NCBI GenBank assembly: GCA_013203345.1
Contig: JABMQF010000022.1
Span: 1 to 42,432 of the forward strand
Length of the DNA stretch: 42,432 bases
DNA from: Candidatus Woesearchaeota archaeon
Lineage (GTDB): Archaea; Nanobdellota; Nanobdellia; Woesearchaeales; UBA11576
Direction of reading: 5' to 3'
Position 1 is the first letter of the stretch, and every line of letters begins with the position of its first letter. Both the position numbers and the translations under genes were made by a program. Positions 27,884 through 35,477 of this stretch are shown here, piece by piece. The notes below the pieces were generated by a model, which was not told where the DNA came from, ran no database searches, and saw nothing but the letters and a program-made list of their open reading frames with translations.

Positions 27884-28255
27884 TCAAACATCACGTTCGT
27901 AAAGAGAGTTCTTCAATAGGAATATCTGCGTCTCCCTCTGATCCTTTATTTGTTCAAGTTCTTCTGCCATTTCAGGGTTCTTGAATACATCTCTAATCCA
28001 ATTGGAAAAATCATTCTTATCTTCTTGTACGTGGAAGCTGAAATCTTCATCACTTATCCTATCCATAAGTATAGCAAGTTCTTCAATATTCTTTATTTTT
28101 GTGCCATCATTTAATATGAAGTGCTGTTCAGGCAGGATTTCACGCAGTTTGTTATTTTCATCTCTCTTCTTATACCTGCTTTCCCTCTTGCGCATCCTGT
28201 TGATTACATTATCCGCATTTGAAATTTTTCGTTTATACTGCCTTACCCATTTCAT
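27884..28255 (-). CDS. Small protein carrying the same FILNDGTKIKNIEEL...KNDFSNWIRDV domain
   Basis: Direct similarity to the N-terminus of ORF 26827-27870; overlaps the GH57 gene by 23 nt. Confidence 0.72.
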   Translation of the reverse strand: MKWVRQYKRKISNADNVINRMRKRESRYKKRDENNKLREILPEQHFILNDGTKIKNIEELAILMDRISDEDFSFHVQEDKNDFSNWIRDVFKNPEMAEELEQIKDQRETQIFLLKNSLYERDV

Positions 28256-29474
28256 TACAGTTCACCTCGTCCGCAGACGAAACAGACATTTGTTCTGAAT
28301 CTTTTAACCTAAGTGTCAGGTCGTTCATTACATTCATAAAATTGATAAATGAATCGTACGGTGAATCGTACGGGTTGAAATATTTGTGGACGTCTCCATC
28401 ATTGAACCATTTTGTGCACATATAGTAGAAATGGTCTGATGTCTGAAGTTTTCGCCAGTCATTTATTAGATCTTTATCACCACATTCCTTAATCTCTTTC
28501 TCCATCTCATAGATCCTACTTGCAGACGAGCGTTGTATTCTGTTTCCCAACCAAGCGGATAGATCCCTTTCCACGTCAGCCCAGGATATCATCTGTTGAC
28601 AATTTATTTCTCCTTCAGGTTCGTATGAATCTATCAGTTCTGATGGTGTCTTGAAATCATTATCAGGATTTTTCAGTAGTTCTGATGGAAGACTACTTAT
28701 GAAGTTGAATATGCCTGTGTCTTCCCACTGGTGTTCACCGAATGTCTCATAGTCCATGAAAAGATTCAGGCACTTTCCAGTATTGTTGATGCTGTTCACC
28801 CATTGGCAGAACTTATCTGTTGTGAGAGGCCATTCAGACCATCCCTTGTTCGAGAACCTGAATGCTATGTCATCTGCCATCCTGTAGTTCTTCATAAGCA
28901 ATCTTATATTTCCTTTTGTGGCTGGTCTGTATATTAAGTTTGGGCTTTTGTCTTTAAGTATAGGGTCCCATCCTTCTGATAGTATGCCTTTGAATCCCAT
29001 ATCTTCGATGAATTCTGCGATTTCATTGCTGTATATCAGCTCTGTGTTACGAAAGACTGTGGGTGTAACTCCGAATACATCTTGGATTTTTTTCTTGTGC
29101 ATCTCTATTTGTTCCTTGAACTCTTCTTTTGAGAAAAGATATGCGAGTGAGTGATAATATGTTTCTGAGAGAATCTCGACCTTTCCAGTATCTGCGAGTT
29201 TTTTGAAGCTTTCAATCACTTCTGGAGCCCATCTTTCGCACTGCTCGATGAAAACTCCGGAAAGGGAGAATGATATCCTGAACTCAGGATGCGCTTTGAG
29301 CAGTTTGAGCATCAATTGGTTTGCTGGCAGGTAGCACTTGCGCGCCACTTTGAGGAGTACCTCTATGTTTTTCTCGTCGTCAAAATAATCCTGTCTCTTC
29401 CCTATGTCGAATATAGGATAATTCCTCATCCTGAAAGGTTGATGCACCTGGAAATAAAAACATACAGATACCAT
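28233..29474 (-). CDS. GH57-family alpha-amylase-like glycoside hydrolase
   Basis: VCFYFQVHQPFRMRNYPIFDIG, FSLSGVFIEQCERWAPEVIESFKKLADTGKVEILSETYYHSLA, LFMDYETFGEHQW. Confidence 0.92.
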   Translation of the reverse strand: MVSVCFYFQVHQPFRMRNYPIFDIGKRQDYFDDEKNIEVLLKVARKCYLPANQLMLKLLKAHPEFRISFSLSGVFIEQCERWAPEVIESFKKLADTGKVEILSETYYHSLAYLFSKEEFKEQIEMHKKKIQDVFGVTPTVFRNTELIYSNEIAEFIEDMGFKGILSEGWDPILKDKSPNLIYRPATKGNIRLLMKNYRMADDIAFRFSNKGWSEWPLTTDKFCQWVNSINNTGKCLNLFMDYETFGEHQWEDTGIFNFISSLPSELLKNPDNDFKTPSELIDSYEPEGEINCQQMISWADVERDLSAWLGNRIQRSSASRIYEMEKEIKECGDKDLINDWRKLQTSDHFYYMCTKWFNDGDVHKYFNPYDSPYDSFINFMNVMNDLTLRLKDSEQMSVSSADEVNCNEMGKAV

Positions 29475-30710
29475 TTATTTATACCTCTCAATTACTTTTT
29501 CATAGACTTGCCTTGTTTTTTCTGCAGGCTTGTCAAGATTGAATTGCTGAACTTCACGGAAGCTGTTCTGCTTAAGCTCTTCTCTAAGTTCTGAATACTT
29601 TAGTATGTTGACTATCTTGTTTGTCATCTCATCTGTATCCCAAAAGTCAACTTTAAGTGCGTGGGTCACAACTTCGCTTACACCTGATTGCTTTGATATT
29701 AGGATGGGTGTACCATTCTTCAGCGCTTCAAGTGCTACAAGACCAAATGGTTCTGAGACAGAAGGCATTACGTATAGATCTGCCATCTGGAAAGCACGAT
29801 GGACATCAGCACCTCTTAGGAAACCTGTGAAAATGAACCTGTCAAGTATGTCCAGTTCATCAGCACGGTTCACCATGCGCTCAAACATATCGCCTGATCC
29901 TGCTACAACAAATTTGGTGTTGGGTTCGTATTTCAGAACTTTTGAAGCAGTTTCAACAAAATAGTCTGGCCCTTTTTGGATTGTGATACGACCCAGGAAT
30001 AGAACGATTTTTTCCTTGTTAAACGGAGATTTTTGATTTATGTTGTAGTGTGGGTTGTCAGAATCAATACCCCAATGTACAACCTCTATTTTGTCTGGAT
30101 TTATGCCATAATGCTTGATAACATTGTTTTTCGTGAAATGGGAGTTAGCTATGACTACATCTGCTTTAACAAGCCCGTTACGTTCTATATTGCTGATTAT
30201 CTTGTTTGGATTGCCGCCTGTCCGGTCATACTCTGTTGCGTGTATGTGCGCGACCAACGGCTTCTTATTATGCTCTTTTGCGTTGATTCCGGCCTGATAA
30301 GTCATCCAATCGTGCATATGGATGACGTCACAGTCTGTTTCTTCTGCTATTTCGCTTCCTGCGGCTGAATAGCGCATAACCTCTGTGTAAAGATTGTTAC
30401 CATAAACTTCTTTGTCATTACTGTTTTTTACATAATCTGTGCCTAATTTTTTTAGTTCTTCGCTGTAAGATGAGAATGATTGGTAGGGTGTTAGTATGGA
30501 GCTGATTTTGCGGATTTTTACCTTTCCTGCGAAGTTATTCGCGCCTAGAAGGTTAACAAATTCAGCATCTGCTTTTTTTGGTGCGGTTGGCATGACAAAT
30601 GTGACATCTAATCCCTGACGCGAGAGACCTTTGGTTAGGTCGTAACAAGCAGTTCCTAGGCCACCACTTTTGAAAGGAGGGAACTCCCAACCAAACATTA
30701 ATATTTTCAT
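29475..30710 (-). CDS. GT4-type glycosyltransferase (GT-B fold, starch/glycogen-synthase-like)
   Basis: MLMFGWEFPPFKSGGLGTACYDL, HMHDWMTYQAG, FLGRITIQKGPDYFVE, SEPFGLVALEALKNGTP. Confidence 0.92.
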   Translation of the reverse strand: MKILMFGWEFPPFKSGGLGTACYDLTKGLSRQGLDVTFVMPTAPKKADAEFVNLLGANNFAGKVKIRKISSILTPYQSFSSYSEELKKLGTDYVKNSNDKEVYGNNLYTEVMRYSAAGSEIAEETDCDVIHMHDWMTYQAGINAKEHNKKPLVAHIHATEYDRTGGNPNKIISNIERNGLVKADVVIANSHFTKNNVIKHYGINPDKIEVVHWGIDSDNPHYNINQKSPFNKEKIVLFLGRITIQKGPDYFVETASKVLKYEPNTKFVVAGSGDMFERMVNRADELDILDRFIFTGFLRGADVHRAFQMADLYVMPSVSEPFGLVALEALKNGTPILISKQSGVSEVVTHALKVDFWDTDEMTNKIVNILKYSELREELKQNSFREVQQFNLDKPAEKTRQVYEKVIERYK

Positions 30711-30843
30711 ATTTTTATCACTGACTTAATCAGTATGCCTCTTTTTGTATTTAATAGACTGAACACTATCTATAATAGCATTGCTTATTTTGCGCTATAT
30801 TAACTTTATTTTTCACTCTCGAGTAGTTTTTGTGTTTTCCGAA

Positions 30844-30873
30844 GGGATTAGGGGGATTTTGGGGGTGGTTGGG
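30844..30873 (+). other. Predicted G-quadruplex-forming sequence
   Basis: GGG-ATTA-GGGGG-ATTTT-GGGGG-TGGTT-GGG. Confidence 0.6.
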
Positions 30874-31023
30874 TTGTGTGTGGGGTTGACTTCTTGGTTT
30901 GTTTGTTTTTGAGGGGTTTGGGTGGAATTGGGAGTATGTGGAGATTGTTGTAGGTATTATTTTATGGAGGGGTGATGGTTGGGATTCTTTTTGTTTTTTA
31001 CTTCTTGGTTTGTTTGCCTGCCT

Positions 31024-31098
31024 GCGCAGTAGCATTGCCAAATCGAAGATTTGACAAGGTTTCAAGCAAAGCTTAAAACCATTACTGCGCTTGCAGTA
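31024..31098. repeat. Compact multi-hairpin element (potential three-way junction with an alternative stem)
   Basis: gcgcagta/tactgcgc outer stem; caaatc-gaa-gatttg; ggtttcaagc-aaa-gcttaaaacc; alternative tactgc-gctt-gcagta. Confidence 0.75.
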
Positions 31099-31280
31099 TT
31101 GTGTTAGTTTATTCTGTTACTATGAATACGTCTGGTGTGTATGTTGGTTAAGGCTCGCTTGGTGGTAATGCTGGCGCAGGCAGTGGTGTGCGGGGTGTGT
31201 GGTGCGGGGTGTGTGGTGGGTTGGTGAGGGATGTTAGTGTGGTTCTTGGTGTTTAAACCATAAACATTATAAAATCAACA

Positions 31281-32063
31281 ATGCATTCCTGCTTTATGGA
31301 TGGGAAACGAGATTTCAAACCTGTAGTTGGTTTTTTCTGTTTTACTTGCTGCGAAGGATGTGGGTTTACTGTGCTTTTTCTGGATAATCTTATGCAGATA
31401 CTTGATAAAATAGATCTGAAATATTTTAATCTCATCAAGGAAAAAGATAAGAAAGCAGAGTTCGACCTTGCTTTTGTGGAAGGGGCTATCACCACTAAGA
31501 GTGAAATAGCCAAACTTAAGAAATTACGTGCTAAATCAAAAACTCTCGTCGCTATTGGTGCTTGCGCATGTTATGGGGGCATACCTGCGATGCGTAATTT
31601 CATAGAGAACAAAGACTTGGAAAAGTACACATATAACAAGCAGTCTATTGAAGATTCTATAGAAGCACAGCCAATAGAGAATTTCATAAAAGTCGATTAT
31701 AAACTTCGTGGTTGTCCTATACTAAAAGATGAATTTACATCATTTATAGAATCATATATCTCAGGTAGGGAATGGATATCTTTCAAAGGACCTGTCTGTA
31801 TGCAATGCCCTCGACGTGGAAAGAATTGTTTTCTGGGAGAGAAAAAGATGTGCCTTGGAGCTGTGACTAATGGAGGGTGCAATGCAACTTGTGTTCGAGA
31901 AGGAATACCTTGTATAATGTGCAGAGGACCTTTGGAAACGGCTAATTTTCCCGCAGAAATCGCGTTATTTAAGAGGTGGGGTGTTGAACAGAGAGAGATA
32001 ATGGGAAAGCTTGGAAAATTTGGGCAGCAGAAGCTGAAAAAGAAAGAAAATGACAAAACTTGA
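31281..32063 (+). CDS. hydD: [NiFe] hydrogenase small (delta-type) subunit
   Basis: GFFCFTCCEGCGFT, AFVEGAI, VAIGACACYGGIPA, RGCPI, CMQCPRRGKNCFLGEKKMCLGAVTNGGCNATC...CIMCRGP; start may be 31299. Confidence 0.92.
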   Translation: MHSCFMDGKRDFKPVVGFFCFTCCEGCGFTVLFLDNLMQILDKIDLKYFNLIKEKDKKAEFDLAFVEGAITTKSEIAKLKKLRAKSKTLVAIGACACYGGIPAMRNFIENKDLEKYTYNKQSIEDSIEAQPIENFIKVDYKLRGCPILKDEFTSFIESYISGREWISFKGPVCMQCPRRGKNCFLGEKKMCLGAVTNGGCNATCVREGIPCIMCRGPLETANFPAEIALFKRWGVEQREIMGKLGKFGQQKLKKKENDKT

Positions 32064-33327
32064 ACTCGAACACATAGCTAAGATAGAAGGTCATGCAAAA
32101 CTTTACATCAAGGTAGAGGGTGGAAAGATAGAGACTGTTGAACTTCGCGTCATGGAAGGTTCAAGATTCTTTGAAGGCATACTCAGGGATAGGAAGTACA
32201 ATGACATTAGTCATATAGCGTCGAGGATATGTGGTGTGTGTTCAGTGGTACATGCCATAACATCCACTAAAGCAATAGAAAGTGCTTTAGGTATCCAGGT
32301 TTCTGAACAGACCCGTATCCTGCGTGAGGTTCTCAACATAGGCGGTATTATACAAAGCCATGCGTTACACCTTTACTTTCTTACACTTCCAGATTATGCA
32401 GGAGTTGATAGTGTGCTCGCACTTGCGAAGACACATAAGGCTACATTTGACAGAGCACTGAGACTCAAAAGACTTGGTAACATGATTGTGAAAACCATGG
32501 CGGGCAGAGATGTCCATCCTATAGCCTGTGTGCTGGGTGGTTTTTCTCGAATTCCAAGCAAAGAAAGCATAGAATCTCTCGTCGAAGAACTTAAGAGATG
32601 CAAAGAGGATGCTGTTGAGACAGTGAATCTATTCCTTTCATTGAAGTATCCTGAGTTCAAAAAACAGACCAAGATGTTTTGTATCACTGGAGATAAATAT
32701 TTCTATTCTTCAAAAAGTGTGATGTGTGAAAAAGGAGAATGTTTTCCTATAAATGATTATGAAAAACATTTTGATCAATATCTTACAGAAGGAAGTCCTG
32801 CAGAGTTTGCGACACTAAAAGGTCAGAGTTATCTTGTTGGTGCGATGGCGAGACTCAACAACAATATGGATCTTCTCACACCCGAGTCCAAAAAATATGC
32901 TTTGAGGATCAAACATATGAAAGATAATCCTTTCATGAACATACCTGCTCAGGCTATAGAGATTCTTGATGCTGTCAATAGGGCTATAATTATATTGTCG
33001 AATATAGAACTGAAAGATGAATCTCCTGTTGAATATGATGTGAACCCATGTGCTTGCGAAGGAATTGCTGCATGTGAGGCTCCGAGAGGAATACTTTTTC
33101 ACAAGTACGCGTTTGACGCTAAAGGTTACTGTACACATGCAGATATAGTAACTCCGACGACACAGAACCTAAGACATATTGAAGAAGCAATAAAGGAATA
33201 TATTTCAGATATGCTTGACAAGAGACCTGATTATGTTAAGAAAGAAATAGAAAAATTAATACGGGCATATGACCCTTGTATATCCTGCTCTACACATTTT
33301 CTTGAGATTGAATGGGAAGCAGATTGA
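32050..33327 (+). CDS. hydA: [NiFe] hydrogenase large (alpha) subunit
   Basis: RICGVCSVVHAITSTKAIE (N-terminal CxxC) and DPCISCSTH (C-terminal CxxC), followed by a FLEIEWEAD extension. Confidence 0.95.
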   Translation: MTKLELEHIAKIEGHAKLYIKVEGGKIETVELRVMEGSRFFEGILRDRKYNDISHIASRICGVCSVVHAITSTKAIESALGIQVSEQTRILREVLNIGGIIQSHALHLYFLTLPDYAGVDSVLALAKTHKATFDRALRLKRLGNMIVKTMAGRDVHPIACVLGGFSRIPSKESIESLVEELKRCKEDAVETVNLFLSLKYPEFKKQTKMFCITGDKYFYSSKSVMCEKGECFPINDYEKHFDQYLTEGSPAEFATLKGQSYLVGAMARLNNNMDLLTPESKKYALRIKHMKDNPFMNIPAQAIEILDAVNRAIIILSNIELKDESPVEYDVNPCACEGIAACEAPRGILFHKYAFDAKGYCTHADIVTPTTQNLRHIEEAIKEYISDMLDKRPDYVKKEIEKLIRAYDPCISCSTHFLEIEWEAD

Positions 33328-33688
33328 TAACCTTTTTTTTAATATCTTCTACAGAACCTTTTTGAGGAATGCCAATTATATTTACTTTTTCAATCTTCCC
33401 TGTTTCTTTCATTAGTTTCAGGAAAAAACCAAGATCAAAGTCGTGCAATGAGACTAAGTTATTTGCTTTTAGCTTATCTATATCATTTATTAATATGACA
33501 TCGTCAAGGTCTTTTACAACATCAAGGATGAAGAAATCTTTTCCTGTATAGTGCAGAACCTCTTCAGGAGATACGCATTTCACTATCTCAATACCTGGTA
33601 TCTTGTCATCTATCATGTCGTCTGCTATCTTTAAAGCGAGATTGTCATCTTCCAGGTACGGATTACCAAAACACAATAGGTATAACAT
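33290..33688 (-). CDS. Hydrogenase maturation endopeptidase (HybD/HycI-like)
   Basis: MLYLLCFGNPYLEDDNLALKIADDM; next to hydA and hypC; internal ATG preferred. Confidence 0.75.
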   Translation of the reverse strand: MLYLLCFGNPYLEDDNLALKIADDMIDDKIPGIEIVKCVSPEEVLHYTGKDFFILDVVKDLDDVILINDIDKLKANNLVSLHDFDLGFFLKLMKETGKIEKVNIIGIPQKGSVEDIKKKVINLLPIQSQENV

Positions 33689-33767
33689 AAATCTTTTATA
33701 TGTGACTTGATTTATATTCTTTTTGTAGTAGGGATGAGTTTTATGCTCTCCTGCGAGTGGTGTTATC

Positions 33768-33974
33768 ATGTGTGTTGCAATGCCTGGAAAGATAGTGAAG
33801 ATTGAAGAGGATACAGCGACGATAGAGTATCCTGGCGCTACGAGAGAGGCGATTATTATCGATGGGGATTACAAGATTGGAGATTATGTTTTTGTTTCTT
33901 CAAAGATTATCGTGATGAAGATACCCGAAGAAGAGGCTCTCAAGAGTCTTGAGGTGTGGAAGGATGTTACCTGA
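33768..33974 (+). CDS. hypC: Hydrogenase maturation factor HypC
   Basis: MCVAMPGKIVKIEEDTATIEYPGATREAIIIDGDYKIGDYVFV. Confidence 0.92.
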   Translation: MCVAMPGKIVKIEEDTATIEYPGATREAIIIDGDYKIGDYVFVSSKIIVMKIPEEEALKSLEVWKDVT

Positions 33975-34410
33975 AGTATACTTCTTAAGATATGCTTTTC
34001 CGTGTGCAAGGGTCCTGGTGGATTTCAGGAAGACTATCACAGAGAAAGAGTATGAAGACATGCAGCGTGCTGTAGAGGAAGACAGACCGCTTTCCCGCGA
34101 TTATCTTGAGAAGATATTTTTCAAGGCATTTGAAGGCATGAGGAAGATAGATGATGATTGCTGGAATGTCAGGACGATAAGGGAATACTTTTGTGAAGGT
34201 CATGAGGACATGTTGAGCACAGATCTTCCTCCGACGATAAGAAGACTTTGCGTTGTCAGGCCTGGCAAACTGGTCAAAGAAATCAAGGGATTCTTTAAGG
34301 CAGACTTGCAGGATGGTGATGTGCGCATTGTTTCAGCGCTTTACAAAGAAGCTAAGGTCGGCGACACTGCTATGGTGCATTACGGGTATGCAGTTGAGAG
34401 AATAGAATAG
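33964..34410 (+). CDS. Protein with novel N-terminal region and C-terminal HypC-like domain
   Basis: C-terminal RLCVVRPGKLVKEI...VGDTAMVHYGYAVERIE matches the HypC pattern; start ATG 33964 overlaps hypC by 11 nt. Confidence 0.65.
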   Translation: MLPEVYFLRYAFPCARVLVDFRKTITEKEYEDMQRAVEEDRPLSRDYLEKIFFKAFEGMRKIDDDCWNVRTIREYFCEGHEDMLSTDLPPTIRRLCVVRPGKLVKEIKGFFKADLQDGDVRIVSALYKEAKVGDTAMVHYGYAVERIE

Positions 34411-34453
34411 ATTTGAAAGAATTCTGTAAGTTATTAATCATTTTTTTAATCAT

Positions 34454-35353
34454 CTATTCTCTGGTAGGGAACAATATCCTGAACTTAGACACTAGATAAG
34501 AATAGCCTATGATTGTCAGCACGCCAGACAACACGAGTGCAACTCCTGTAAGACCTGAGATAGTCACAGAACCTGCATAGATGAAAGACAGAATGGATGT
34601 TATCGCACTGCCGAGCAGAAGGACACACACAGCTTTTGATGCAGGTACGAGCTTGAGTCCAGCATACCATGAGCTGACATATGCTAATAAAAGTACTGCT
34701 GTGAATAATATCCATCCCACCTGAGGTAGGGTCAGCGTTGCAATCTTTGTTATGCTTCCGGTCATGAAGAGGAATAACAGTATGAATAGCACCCCGAAGA
34801 ACATTCTTCCGAAAGCGACAACCATTGATGGCAAGTCATTTAGGACATGTTTGGAAAGGGCAGTCTCAGCAGACCAGAACAATACAGCAGCCAATATCAG
34901 GAACTCGGGCAGGCCAAATGTAAAACCTGTCTTGCCAAGCAGTAGAAAGTTGCCGACAAAAAGGAGTGCTGCAGCGACAAGAAAACCCTTGTTCAGTTTT
35001 TCTTTTAGGAACAATACAGCGGCGATTGCGACAAATATAAACATTGATTTATGCAAGAGTGCTGCAGTGGCGCTTGGTGCCATCGAAAGTCCTTTGAAGA
35101 ACAGTAGGAAAGGGATTGAACCGCCTAGAAGACCTATCAAAACAAGTTGTCCCCATTGTTTGGGTTTAAGATCCTTGAATGTCTTGATCTCCTTGATCAT
35201 CATTAATGCAGAGAACAGGAACAATGCTACAAGGATGTTCTTGGACCATGTGAATATATACGGATCGATGCCTTTGACACCGAATTTATTCAGAAAGATT
35301 GATACTCCACTGACCAGAGCAGTCAGCAATACGAATAGATAACCCCTTTTCAT
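34454..35353 (-). CDS. EamA/DMT-family transporter
   Basis: About ten hydrophobic segments, duplicated EamA architecture. Confidence 0.88.
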   Translation of the reverse strand: MKRGYLFVLLTALVSGVSIFLNKFGVKGIDPYIFTWSKNILVALFLFSALMMIKEIKTFKDLKPKQWGQLVLIGLLGGSIPFLLFFKGLSMAPSATAALLHKSMFIFVAIAAVLFLKEKLNKGFLVAAALLFVGNFLLLGKTGFTFGLPEFLILAAVLFWSAETALSKHVLNDLPSMVVAFGRMFFGVLFILLFLFMTGSITKIATLTLPQVGWILFTAVLLLAYVSSWYAGLKLVPASKAVCVLLLGSAITSILSFIYAGSVTISGLTGVALVLSGVLTIIGYSYLVSKFRILFPTRE

Positions 35354-35427
35354 ATCTTTACTGAATTATAAGATAATATAAATAGTTTTTGATTAGATAC
35401 AATAATTCCTGATTATTTATCTGCAAT

Positions 35428-35441
35428 AACATTTATAAACT
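35428..35441 (+). promoter_or_regulatory. TATA box of ppsA
   Basis: aacatttataaact upstream of AGAGGTG SD. Confidence 0.55.
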
Positions 35442-35477
35442 ATCAATCAAACAGTTATCTTAAAAAGAGGTGTATGC

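Noticed and set aside
30766-31065. Minus-strand 99-aa ORF
   Set aside because: Lies in the GT-rich/G4 and hairpin intergenic region; Pro/Asn/Gln/Lys-rich low-complexity translation, no recognisable domain.
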